A stretch of DNA of 64,000 nucleotides, from the NCBI RefSeq assembly GCF_011947195.1, contig NZ_JAATVY010000015.1, positions 62,001-126,000 of the forward strand. The letters are read 5' to 3'. This document shows positions 1-8,330 of this stretch, piece by piece. Position 1 is the stretch's first letter; the number at the start of each line of letters is the position of its first letter. This DNA is from Planosporangium thailandense. GTDB lineage: Bacteria > Actinomycetota > Actinomycetes > Mycobacteriales > Micromonosporaceae. The notes under the pieces are model-generated. The model was not told where the DNA came from. It was given only the letters and a program-made list of their open reading frames with translations, and ran no database searches. The position numbers and the translations under genes are program-made.

Positions 1-29
1 AGGGAAGTAGGGCTCGTTGGATCGGTCAT
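1..29 (-). CDS. Possible 5' end of a leftward gene (partial)
   Basis: An ATG at 29 on the minus strand opens a frame (M-T-D-P-T-S-P-T-S) that runs off the left edge. A GGAGG lies about 11 nt upstream, which is slightly far. In actinobacteria a dimethylargininase gene is often followed by an ornithine aminotransferase gene, so rocD is one candidate. Nine residues cannot show this. Confidence 0.3.
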
Positions 30-240
30 GGAAAGGTAGTCCTCCGCACCGGTTGCGGTAGGCGCGCGGGCAGGCGGCAGCGACAGCCGGCCGGCGGATA
101 CGCGGGCAGGCTGATGTCGCCGCCTACGCCTTCGCGCGCGCGGCATATGGGGTTTCGCCTGGGGGATCAGCGGATCGGTACCAGAACCCTGGGAGCGCGG
201 GTCCACGTCTCGCATCAGCGAACCGGGCACCGACCTCTTG

Positions 241-1044
241 TCATCTGAGCTCCAGCGTGCAGCACTTGACCGCGCCACCCGCCTTCAGCAGTTCGGAGAC
301 GTCGACGCCGGTCACCTCGAAGCCGCGGCTGCGCAGTTCGGCCACCAGGTGCCTGGCGGCCTGCGGCAGGACGACGTGGCGACCGTCGGAGACCGCGTTG
401 ATCCCGAGTACGGCCGCGTCGTCGTCGGTCGCGACGATCGCGTCCGGGTACAACTGGCGCAGCAACTTCTGGCTGCCCGGTGAGAACGCCGGCGGGTAGT
501 ACATGATCTCGTTGTCGTCGAGCACCGCGAGCGCGGTGTCGAGGTGGTAGAAGCGCTCGTCGACCAGCACGAGGCTGATCACCGGCAGCCCGAAGATCTC
601 CTGGGCCTCGCCGTGCGCGCCGCGGTCGGTCCGGAACCCGGCGCCCGCCAGAATCCTCGGGCCGGCCACCACGAAGTCGCCCTCCCCTTCGTTGATCAGC
701 ACCGGCTCACGCACGTCGGCGTAGCCGTGGTGGTGGAACCACGTGCGGTACGCCGCGGCTTCGTCGGCCCGCTCCGCATGCCGGAACCGGGCCAGCAGAA
801 CGCTGCCGTCCACAACGGTCGCCGCGTTGGCGGTGAACACCATGTCCGGCAGGCCGGGCACCGGCTCGATCGTCTCGACCGCGTGGCCGTGCGCCAGATA
901 GGTATCACGAAGTCGTTCCCACTGCGCCATGGCGATGGCACGGTCCACCGGTTTCGCCGGGTCCATCCATGGGTTGATGGAGTAGGCCACATCGAAGTAG
1001 GCCGGTGGACACATCAGGTAACGTCGTCGGGTCGCGGTTCGCAT
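241..1044 (-). CDS. ddaH: Dimethylargininase / amidinohydrolase (DDAH family)
   Basis: A 267-aa cytosolic enzyme expected to hydrolyse methylated arginine (or arginine) to citrulline plus an amine. The family's Cys-His catalytic pair is visible as H167 in FYHLDTALA and the C261-C262 pair in GGAVKCCTLE at the extreme C-terminus. MVFTANAA (residues 68-75) and the acidic INEGEGD stretch (118-124) also fit guanidino-modifying alpha/beta-propeller enzymes. The length is normal for the bacterial family. The ATG at 1044 has GAGGA five bases upstream. The gene is separated by about 1 kb from the rightward operon that follows. Arginine deiminase is the main alternative, but that protein is much longer. 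Confidence 0.9.
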   Translation of the reverse strand: MRTATRRRYLMCPPAYFDVAYSINPWMDPAKPVDRAIAMAQWERLRDTYLAHGHAVETIEPVPGLPDMVFTANAATVVDGSVLLARFRHAERADEAAAYRTWFHHHGYADVREPVLINEGEGDFVVAGPRILAGAGFRTDRGAHGEAQEIFGLPVISLVLVDERFYHLDTALAVLDDNEIMYYPPAFSPGSQKLLRQLYPDAIVATDDDAAVLGINAVSDGRHVVLPQAARHLVAELRSRGFEVTGVDVSELLKAGGAVKCCTLELR

Positions 1045-2074
1045 TCACGTCCTCACTCGTAGATCCGATGTGCGCAATCGCTGGGCTTACCGACAACGCC
1101 GAGCGCGGGGCTCGGCGAGAAGCGGGAGCCCCGGCGAACGGAAATGAACCGCCAGCACCCTCGCAGCCGGCCGGAATCGCTACAGAGATCAAAGATCAAA
1201 CGGTCTACACCTTGGTCACCGATCTCCCCTGGTTGTCGACTACATCATCAGATCCACGATTGGCGGCGCGACCGGCAACCGCCACCACGTCCGACCACAC
1301 AACCGATGATTCGTTGCGTACCGGCCGGGAATATCCAGCGTGTCCGCTTCTCTTACGCACACCGCTTTCCGCCCGACATTCGCGCCGAATGCTTCTCCCG
1401 CTTCGACGCCACGATGCCACTCCGCACGAGGCCGCCCCACATAGCAGTTGTCACTGCCTGCGTGTGCGTTCCTCATGACCGCCGGCCTCGATTTCACGAG
1501 GGCGGAGCGCGCGGACCCACCCCGCCGTTCCGGCATGACGCGCGACGGACGGATCGGCCGTTAGTCCTACGTGGATATTCAGCCACTCCCCGGACGGGCA
1601 ATTCGTGCCGCCTTCCCACTGACACGGGCCGGGCTCGACAACGCCCGGACCGGCCGGTCGGAGTTGACGCGTATCGGCCATCGAGTTAACGTCCGGGATA
1701 CGAACGTCGCCTCCCGCCGATGACCACCAATCATCCCGACCGTTGGCACATTCGAATGCGTCGAAACTGCCGGACGAAAACGCCTGGCCACACGGAGCGG
1801 GTGAAGATTTCGCCCATCGGCCGAGCCAAGATCTTGCTTGCTCCACCAGTCGCACCGCGCCGCGCAACCTTTCACCCTCACTGAAGAATCTTCACTCTCG
1901 CTGAAGAATCGACGTGAATCGAGGTAATTCAGCAACCGTGAACGAATTTCACGAAGACTCCATCACGTCACCATGGCGTGGATAGCCCCCGCGACATCAT
2001 CCCCCGCGTTCGTCGACGACACCGGGCACCGCGTCGCGGAGCGAACCGCTCGGGACTCTCTCCCGGGGTCCGCC
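1045..2074. other. Long intergenic region between divergent genes
   Basis: About 1 kb with no convincing gene. Frames open here on both strands, but none shows a recognisable motif, a good ribosome site or third-position GC bias, and 1700-1960 is visibly less GC-rich than the surroundings. The region must hold the promoters of the leftward dimethylargininase gene and the rightward regulator/ABC operon. The tandem 20-bp repeat at 1871-1910 is the only clear structure. A short non-coding RNA cannot be excluded. Confidence 0.6.
1871..1910 (+). repeat. 20-bp tandem direct repeat upstream of the regulator operon
   Basis: Two adjacent 20-mers (1871-1890 and 1891-1910) match at 18 of 20 positions, both ending CTGAAGAATC. 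The junction also forms the small inverted repeat TGAAG-AAT-CTTCA. It lies about 165 bp before the regulator start in an AT-richer stretch. It looks like an operator or activator site, possibly for the regulator encoded downstream; this is inferred from position alone. Confidence 0.6.
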
Positions 2075-2683
2075 GTGACCAGAGTGCTCATCGTCGAGGA
2101 CATGCTGCTGACCCGGGGCGCGCTCGTCGCGCTGCTCGCCCGCGAGCCGGACATCGAAGTGGTCGCCGAACTCGGGACGGATGCGCGCCTGGTCGCGCTC
2201 GCGGGTGACCTGCGGCCCGACGTCGTCGTGATGAGCGCCGACCAGGTGACGAACGACGTGCTGGCAACCGTCGCAGAGCTGCAGGACACCGTACGGGAGA
2301 CCGCGATACTGATCCTAGTCGATCCGAGGAAGCCGGTCATCCTGCCCTCCCGCCGGCCCGGCCGCATGCCGAGCTATCTGGTCAAGGACGTGCCGCCCGG
2401 GGTGCTCGCGGAGACCATCCGGCGCGTGGCGGGTGGCGAGTGGGTGATGGACCCGCGGGTCGCGGTGGCGGCGATGAGGGGTACCCAATGCAGTCTCACG
2501 ACTCGTGAGCTGGAGGTCCTCGGCCTGGCTGCCGAGGGCGCGTCGGTCGCGGAGATTGCGCTCCGGCTTCTGCTGGCTCCCGGCACGGTACGCAACCACC
2601 TGTCGAAGGCCATCGCGAAGACCGGGGCCCGCAACCGCATCGACGCCATCCGGATCGCCCAGGAGGCAGGGTGGCTCCGGTAG
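2075..2683 (+). CDS. Atypical LuxR/NarL-type response regulator lacking the phospho-Asp
   Basis: A 202-aa two-domain regulator. Residues 1-120 form a receiver fold: the acidic pocket is kept (IVEDM, residues 6-10), and a Lys in SYLVKDVPPG sits at the usual conserved position. Residues about 140-200 are a LuxR-type helix-turn-helix (LTTRELEVLGLAAEGASVAE, then GTVRNHLS). The usual phospho-acceptor Asp after the PDVVV strand is replaced: the sequence reads PDVVVMSAD, so position 54 is Ser. The GTG at 2075 was preferred to an upstream ATG at 1973 because it begins the canonical first beta-strand. No histidine kinase gene is adjacent. It probably controls the ABC genes that follow 38 bp later. Confidence 0.85.
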   Translation: MTRVLIVEDMLLTRGALVALLAREPDIEVVAELGTDARLVALAGDLRPDVVVMSADQVTNDVLATVAELQDTVRETAILILVDPRKPVILPSRRPGRMPSYLVKDVPPGVLAETIRRVAGGEWVMDPRVAVAAMRGTQCSLTTRELEVLGLAAEGASVAEIALRLLLAPGTVRNHLSKAIAKTGARNRIDAIRIAQEAGWLR

Positions 2684-2721
2684 CGCTCAGCGGTTACGCC
2701 AACGGTCGACGGGAGAAACGC

Positions 2722-3411
2722 ATGGAGGACACCACGCCCGCGCTCCAGGCTCGCGATCTTCACCAGATCTATCAGGAACGCGAGGTCGAGACCGTCGCGT
2801 TGCGCGGCACCGACCTGGTCGTCGAGCCCGCGTCCTGGACGAGCATCATGGGCCCATCGGGCAGTGGCAAGAGCACACTGCTGCACGTCCTGGCCGGGCT
2901 CCTCAGGCCCAGCGCCGGCTCAGTGATTGTCGGCGGCAAGGACCTGACGCGACTGGACCCGGGCGAGCGGGCACGCCACCGGCGGCGACACATCGGCGTC
3001 GTCATGCAGCGCGACAACCTTCATCCCCTGCTCAACGCCAGGGCCAACGTGGCGCTCCCGCTACGCCTCGACGGACAGCGCCGCCGCCGCGCATACCAGC
3101 GCGCCGACCTGCTGCTCGCGGAGGTGGGCCTCGCCGACCGCAGCCGCCACCGCCCCGGCCAGTTGTCCGGCGGCGAGGCGCAGCGGGTCGCCATAGCGAC
3201 GGCGCTCGCGGCCCGGCCACGCGTCCTCCTTGCCGACGAGCCGACCGGGGAGCTCGACGAGGCCATGACCGAACGAGTGCTGGACCTGCTGGACGATCTG
3301 CGGAAGCGGGAATCGCTCGCCATCCTGACCGTGACCCACAACCCCCAGGTGGCACAGCGCGCCGACCGCCGGCTCGTCATGCGCGACGGAAAGGTCGACG
3401 ATGGCGACTGA
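2722..3411 (+). CDS. ABC transporter ATP-binding protein (MacB/LolD type)
   Basis: A 229-aa nucleotide-binding subunit. Walker A GPSGSGKST (around residue 45), signature LSGGEAQRVAI and Walker B VLLADEPTGELDE are intact, and DEPTGELD is typical of the MacB/LolD/FtsE group that pairs with FtsX-like permeases. The ATG at 2722, with GGGAG nine bases upstream, gives a normal N-terminus; an in-frame start at 2671 inside the regulator gene is unlikely. The 3' end overlaps the next ATPase gene by 11 bp, showing tight coupling. The two ATPases may form a heterodimer, or serve the single permease alternately. Confidence 0.88.
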   Translation: MEDTTPALQARDLHQIYQEREVETVALRGTDLVVEPASWTSIMGPSGSGKSTLLHVLAGLLRPSAGSVIVGGKDLTRLDPGERARHRRRHIGVVMQRDNLHPLLNARANVALPLRLDGQRRRRAYQRADLLLAEVGLADRSRHRPGQLSGGEAQRVAIATALAARPRVLLADEPTGELDEAMTERVLDLLDDLRKRESLAILTVTHNPQVAQRADRRLVMRDGKVDDGD

Positions 3412-4120
3412 ACAACCCGCGGTGGAAGCGATCGCGCTGACCCGCCGGTACCGCGCCGGTGGGCAACGGGTGAGCGGCCTGGACCACGTGTCGCTGACCG
3501 CGGCGCGCGGCGAGGTCGTCGCCGTGATGGGGCCGAGCGGCTCCGGCAAGAGCACCCTGCTGTACCTGTTGGCCGGCTTGGACGATCCCGACGACGGGTG
3601 CGCGTTGATCACCGGCGTGGACTGGCGTTCGGTGCGCGGGCGGGCCCGCGACCGGCTGCGCCTGCACGCCTGCGGCTTCATTCCACAGGGCATGTCCCTG
3701 CTTCCACAGGCGACAGCGGCCGAGAACGTGGAGGTGCCGCTGCTGGTGGGCGGGGTCGGGCGTACGGAGCGCCGGGACCGCACGGCCGAGATCCTCGACC
3801 GGGTCGGCCTGAGCGACTCGGCGGCCAAGCTGCCCGACCAGCTCTCCGGCGGCCAGCAGCAGCGGATAGCGATCGCCCGGGCGCTCGTGTCCCGGCCGGC
3901 CGTCGTCCTGGCCGACGAGCCCACCGGCAGCCTCGACTCCGCCACCGCAGAGGTCGTCACCCGGCTGCTCGTCGGCGCCGCCACCGAGCAGCACGCAGCG
4001 GTGGTACTCGTGACCCATGACCCTTCCGTCGCCCAGCTCGCAGATCGCGTCGTAAACCTCCACTCGGGTCACCTGGACCCGGCCGCCCTGGAGGACGACC
4101 GTTCCGGAGGTACGAACTGA
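3401..4120 (+). CDS. ABC transporter ATP-binding protein (MacB/LolD type)
   Basis: A 239-aa second nucleotide-binding subunit with Walker A GPSGSGKST (around residues 44-52), signature LSGGQQQRIAI, Walker B VVLADEPTGSLD and a switch His in VLVTHDPS. It is related to, but clearly different from, the preceding ATPase. It overlaps that gene by 11 bp and the permease gene by one base (TGATG), so the three are translated as a unit. In this family the complex moves lipids, peptides or antimicrobials across or out of the membrane, or works as a mechanotransmission device; the substrate here cannot be read from sequence. Confidence 0.88.
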   Translation: MATEQPAVEAIALTRRYRAGGQRVSGLDHVSLTAARGEVVAVMGPSGSGKSTLLYLLAGLDDPDDGCALITGVDWRSVRGRARDRLRLHACGFIPQGMSLLPQATAAENVEVPLLVGGVGRTERRDRTAEILDRVGLSDSAAKLPDQLSGGQQQRIAIARALVSRPAVVLADEPTGSLDSATAEVVTRLLVGAATEQHAAVVLVTHDPSVAQLADRVVNLHSGHLDPAALEDDRSGGTN

Positions 4121-6783
4121 TGCTCTGGCTCCTCGCCCACAGCGTGCGGCGCGCTCCCCGGCGTCTCCTGCTGGCCGCGGTCGGAGTGGCGTTCCCGGTC
4201 GCGATGCTCGGGGCCACCCTGCTGTTCGTCGACGGGGCCGTCCGCTCCATGACGTCACACGCCCTCGCACCGGTCCAACTCGAGATGCGCGCCGTCGCCA
4301 CGTCGGTCAACGTCGACATGGCGCCGGTCGACCGCCGCTTGGCCGCCGTCAGACACGTACGGCAGATCGACCGGTTCGCGGCCGCCGACGTGGTCCTGAG
4401 CGCACCGGGCGTGCCCGGGCAGGTGCCCGCGCGCCTGTTCGCGGTCGACGCCAGCTACACCGCTCACCATCCGTGGGTACGGGTGGTGAGCGGGCGGATC
4501 GGCGACGGCGCCCTGCTCGGCGAGTCGCTGCGGACCACGGCCGGATTCGGCGCCGCGTCCACCGTCACCATGACCCTTCCCGATGTCGCGGAGGGCACGA
4601 AGCCGCCGTCCCTTTCCCTGCCGGTTCGCGGCACCATCGACCTACGCCAGGCCAACCCCTGGTTCGCCGTTCCCGTCGGCGACGCGCAGGGCGACATCGA
4701 CGAGGTGCCCAAGGCGCTGGTGATCGACTACGCGACGTTCGAGCGCTCGGTACTGCCCGCCCTACGACAGCCGCAGGTCGACCACAGCGACCAGGTGCTC
4801 GACCAGGGCAGCGGCGAACTCCCGGCGGCGACCCTCGAAACACACATCACCGTCGACCACGCGTCGTACCCGACCGATCCGGCCCAGGCGCTGCGCTGGT
4901 CGAACGGTCTGCGGCGGGTACTCGAACGGCAGTCGCCCGGCGCGGTCGTCGTGGCGGACAACGCCGCCGACGCCCTCACGTCGGCCAAGGAGGACGCCAC
5001 CAATGCCAAGATCCTCTTTCTCCTGCTGGGCCTTCCCGGCGCGCTGGTGGCCGCCGGGGTCGGCCTGGCGGCGGCCTCAGCGTTGGTGGAGGCGCACCGC
5101 AGGGAGGAGGCGCTCCTCCAACTGCGCGGCGCCACCAGCGGCCAGTTGGCCCGGTTCACCGCCGCGCAGGGCGTGCTCGCCGGCGTGATCGGGGCGGCGC
5201 TCGGCCTGCTGGTCGCCGCAGCCTCCGTCGACGCGGTGACCGGCCGGCAGGTCTGGCGGGACACCCCTCTCGACAGTCTCGTCACCACGGCGCTCATCGC
5301 GGTGGGCGCCGGGTTCCTGACCACCGCGGTCCGGCTCGTCCCCCTCGTACGGGCCGCCCGGCGGCCGGAGATCACCAACCAGCGGCGGCTGCTCGACCGG
5401 GGACGCTCGACCGTCTGGACGGGCGTACGCCTCGAACTGGTCCTCATCGCGGTCGCCGGCGCGATCCTCGGCGTCAACGCGTGGACCGGCGGGCTGCGGC
5501 AGACCGGACTCGAGGCCCAGGACCTCGCGCTGGCGTTCTACGTTCTCCTCGCCCCGATCGCCCTGTGGCTGGGCTTGACCCTGTTGCTGGTCCGCCTGCT
5601 GCGAGGGCTGCTGGTCAGGGCAACCAGCCCGACCCGTCCACGGCCGCTGGCGACCTGGCTGGGCACCGCGCTGCGCTGGTTGGGCCGGCGTCCGGCCCGT
5701 ACGGGCACCGCCGTCATCCTCGGCGCCCTGGCCGTCGCCTTCGGCACCAACGTGGTCACGTTCGCCGCCACCTACCAGGTGGCCCGGCAGTCGGACACCC
5801 TCGCGGCTTTCGGCGCCGACCTGCGCCTGACCTCCACCGCCGTTCCGGCGACGGCCGTGCCCGCGCTCGGCCCGGAGGTCGCCGCGACGACTCCGATCCG
5901 CATGGTTCCCAGCCGGCTCGGCAGCGACAGTTTGCCGATCATGGCGATCGACGTGGCTTCCTATCGGGAGACCATCGCGAGCGCTCCGCGGATGGTGACA
6001 GGCGAGGGGCTCGACGCGCTGGCCGCCAACCCCACCGCCGTGCTGGTATCCAGCCAGGTCGCCGACGACTTCTCGGTCAGCGTGGGCGACACGCTCAACA
6101 TCACGATCTTCCCGGACGACCAGAAGCGGCTCCGCAACATCAACCTCACGGTGGCCGGGGTGTACCGCGCCTTCGCGCCGACCGACCCGGCGGTCGGCGT
6201 GGTGACCACGTCCACCGCCGTCCAGTCCCCCGCGCCCGCGGACTACTACCTCGCCCGCGTCGCGCCCGGCCTGTCGTCGGTACGGGTGGCCGAGGACGTA
6301 CGCCGGCAGACCCGTGGGCTCATGATCACCACGCTCGCCCAGCATGTCCAGCAGGAGGAGCGTGGGCTCACCACGCTCGACCTCCGCGGCCTGGGCAGTC
6401 TCGAGTCGGTCGCGGCCGCCGTGATCGCCGGGGTGGGTGTGGCGGTCCTGGGTGCGTTCCTCGTTCTCGAACGTCGCCGCGAGTCGGCGATCCTACGCGC
6501 CATCGGCGCCACGACCCGGCAGGTGCTGACGGCGCCGGCCGCGGAGGGTGCCATCACCGTGGTCCTCAGCCTGCTCATCGGCGTACCCGTCGGGATCGGC
6601 CTCAGCATCGTCTCGATAAAGGTGCTCGGGCTCTTCTTCGTCCTACCGCCCCCGCTGGTCGTCGTCCCCACCACCGCGCTCCTGGGCTTCGGCGCGTTCA
6701 TGATCGCGGTGTCGGTCCTGGCGTTGGGCGTGACCCTGCGCAGCGTCGCGCGCCAGGATGCGGCTCCCACGTTGCGCGGCTAG
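4120..6783 (+). CDS. FtsX-like ABC transporter permease
   Basis: An 887-aa integral membrane protein with two FtsX/MacB-type permease modules. An N-terminal helix (about residues 15-38) is followed by a large extracytoplasmic domain. A first block of helices runs from about 290 to 500, then comes a second soluble domain, and a last block of three helices ends at the C-terminus. The stretch RRRESAILRAIGAT before the final helices is the typical cytoplasmic coupling segment of this family. The start ATG overlaps the stop of the upstream ATPase gene. The 24-bp perfect inverted repeat just after the stop probably ends the transcript. Confidence 0.88.
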   Translation: MLWLLAHSVRRAPRRLLLAAVGVAFPVAMLGATLLFVDGAVRSMTSHALAPVQLEMRAVATSVNVDMAPVDRRLAAVRHVRQIDRFAAADVVLSAPGVPGQVPARLFAVDASYTAHHPWVRVVSGRIGDGALLGESLRTTAGFGAASTVTMTLPDVAEGTKPPSLSLPVRGTIDLRQANPWFAVPVGDAQGDIDEVPKALVIDYATFERSVLPALRQPQVDHSDQVLDQGSGELPAATLETHITVDHASYPTDPAQALRWSNGLRRVLERQSPGAVVVADNAADALTSAKEDATNAKILFLLLGLPGALVAAGVGLAAASALVEAHRREEALLQLRGATSGQLARFTAAQGVLAGVIGAALGLLVAAASVDAVTGRQVWRDTPLDSLVTTALIAVGAGFLTTAVRLVPLVRAARRPEITNQRRLLDRGRSTVWTGVRLELVLIAVAGAILGVNAWTGGLRQTGLEAQDLALAFYVLLAPIALWLGLTLLLVRLLRGLLVRATSPTRPRPLATWLGTALRWLGRRPARTGTAVILGALAVAFGTNVVTFAATYQVARQSDTLAAFGADLRLTSTAVPATAVPALGPEVAATTPIRMVPSRLGSDSLPIMAIDVASYRETIASAPRMVTGEGLDALAANPTAVLVSSQVADDFSVSVGDTLNITIFPDDQKRLRNINLTVAGVYRAFAPTDPAVGVVTTSTAVQSPAPADYYLARVAPGLSSVRVAEDVRRQTRGLMITTLAQHVQQEERGLTTLDLRGLGSLESVAAAVIAGVGVAVLGAFLVLERRRESAILRAIGATTRQVLTAPAAEGAITVVLSLLIGVPVGIGLSIVSIKVLGLFFVLPPPLVVVPTTALLGFGAFMIAVSVLALGVTLRSVARQDAAPTLRG

Positions 6784-6794
6784 CCACCCGGTTC

Positions 6795-6850
6795 TGGCGA
6801 TCTTGGACACTTGTGCCGGCTATAGGCGGCACAAGTGTCCAAGATCGCCA
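6795..6850. repeat. Perfect 24-bp inverted repeat, terminator- or REP-like
   Basis: The left arm 6795-6818 (begins TGGCGATCTTGG) and right arm 6827-6850 are exact reverse complements around an 8-nt loop (6819-6826). The element starts 11 bp after the FtsX-like gene stop. There is no T-tract on either side. As RNA it would be a very stable hairpin and could act as a factor-independent terminator of the actinobacterial T-less type. A perfect arm of this length with mixed base composition also looks like a dispersed palindromic element. Confidence 0.8.
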
Positions 6851-6969
6851 TGACGTGCGCGACCTACACCGCCGTACACGAGCCGGGCCGCTGCCCGCGC
6901 GGCAGCACGTCATCTACTGTTCGTGTTCGGGTCACCGCCGAGCCACCTGCCTCGGGCAGTGCCACCGCC

Positions 6970-8232
6970 ATGGGCGTAGCGACGCTTTCCCTGATCGGTC
7001 TGATCGGGCTCGCGGTGCTGTTCGACTACACCAACGGCTTTCACGACGCCGCGAACTCGATCGCCACCGTGGTCGCCACCCGCGTCCTTCGCCCCCGGTG
7101 GGCGGTGGCGTGGGCGGCGCTGTTCAACTTCGTCGCGTTCCTGGTCGTCGGCACGGCGGTCGCCAACACGGTCGGGCAGACGGTCAAGTCCGAGTACTTC
7201 GGCATGGCCGTCGTGTTCGCCGCGCTGCTCGGCGCGATCTGCTGGAACTACCTGTCCTGGCATCTCGGGCTGCCGACCTCCTCGTCGCACGCGCTCATCG
7301 GCGGGCTCGTCGGCGCCGGGCTGGTACGCGGCGGGCCGGACGCGATCAAGGCGGCCAGCGTCCAGAAAGCCGCGCTGTTCATCGTGATCAGTCCGCTCGC
7401 CGGCCTGCTGCTCGCCGGTCTGATCATGGTGGTGCTCCGGCTCGTGTTCGCCCGCGCCGATGTCGCGCGCACCGAACGCGGGTTCCGGTGGGCGCAGCTC
7501 GCCTCCTCCGCCGCGGTATCCCTGGGCCATGGCGGCAACGACGCCCAGAAGACCATGGGCGTGGTAGCCGCGCTCCTGGTCAGCACCGGTCATCTGCACG
7601 CCACCGGGGACAAGCTGCCGATCCCGCTGTGGGTGATGCTGCTGGCCGAGGCCGCCATCGCGGCGGGCACGCTGTCGGGCGGCTGGCGGATCGTCCGCAC
7701 GATGGGGATGCGCATCACCCGACTGCGGCCGGTCAGCGGCTTCGCCGCCGAAACCGGCGCGGCGATGGCCCTGTTCACCTCCACCGCGATGGGCGCCCCG
7801 GTCTCCACCACGCACACCGTCGCCGGGGCCATCACCGGGGTCGGCCTCACCAACCGGGGCACGAGCGCCAACTGGTCCGTCTTCGGCCGCGTCGCCGTCG
7901 CCTGGCTGGTGACCATGCCGACCGCCGCGGCGCTGGCGGCCGGCGCCTACTGGCTCGTCACCGGGCCGCCCCGACCGCTCAACCTCGTACTGACCGCGGC
8001 GGTCCTGGTGCCCCTGCTCGTCCTGCTGGTACGCGCGGTGCGGCGGGCGCCGACCGCCGCCGACGTCGACCCGGGTACCCGGGCGGTGGCGGTACCGCTG
8101 CGGCCCGGCGCGGGCAGCGTCATCGACACCGGCCTGGTGCCCGAGAACGACGAGGTGCGTATGCCGCGACAGCGGGTGGCCCCGGAGCGTCCGGACCTCC
8201 GCGCCGGGAGGTCGGTCGGCGAGCCCCTCTGA
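6970..8232 (+). CDS. pit: Low-affinity inorganic phosphate transporter (PiT family)
   Basis: A 420-aa polytopic membrane protein of the PHO4/PiT family, expected to import phosphate (or metal-phosphate) with a cation. Both duplicated family signatures are visible: GFHDAANSIATVVATR near residues 19-34 and GHGGNDAQKTMG near 185-196. About ten hydrophobic helices follow the inverted two-half pattern, and a short soluble tail follows the last helix. The ATG at 6970 places the first helix at the N-terminus. A frame extends upstream to 6835 but would add a hydrophilic leader that overlaps the inverted repeat. TACTGT at 6915-6920 is a possible -10 box. Confidence 0.92.
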   Translation: MGVATLSLIGLIGLAVLFDYTNGFHDAANSIATVVATRVLRPRWAVAWAALFNFVAFLVVGTAVANTVGQTVKSEYFGMAVVFAALLGAICWNYLSWHLGLPTSSSHALIGGLVGAGLVRGGPDAIKAASVQKAALFIVISPLAGLLLAGLIMVVLRLVFARADVARTERGFRWAQLASSAAVSLGHGGNDAQKTMGVVAALLVSTGHLHATGDKLPIPLWVMLLAEAAIAAGTLSGGWRIVRTMGMRITRLRPVSGFAAETGAAMALFTSTAMGAPVSTTHTVAGAITGVGLTNRGTSANWSVFGRVAVAWLVTMPTAAALAAGAYWLVTGPPRPLNLVLTAAVLVPLLVLLVRAVRRAPTAADVDPGTRAVAVPLRPGAGSVIDTGLVPENDEVRMPRQRVAPERPDLRAGRSVGEPL

Positions 8233-8317
8233 CCGGCGGTCCGCAGGTCAGTCGGGCGCAACGAACGGGTCACCTGATGTTCACCGCCGCGGCCAACGGC
8301 TCGTACCGTTGCCCTCC

Positions 8318-8323
8318 TAGCGT
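8318..8323 (+). promoter_or_regulatory. Leaderless -10 box (TAGCGT)
   Basis: TAGCGT ends seven bases before the ATG at 8331, the spacing expected if transcription starts at the A of the start codon. No ribosome site precedes this ATG. The same arrangement occurs before the starts at 14122, 50085, 52377 and 52522. Confidence 0.45.
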
Positions 8324-8330
8324 GACGGAC

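Noticed and set aside
1005-1867. Several frames of 95-180 codons in the gap after the dimethylargininase gene
   Set aside because: They overlap each other on both strands, have no convincing start signal and no protein-like composition.
1973-2074. N-terminal extension of the atypical response regulator
   Set aside because: The 34 added residues precede the canonical first strand and have no family counterpart; the GTG at 2075 fits better.
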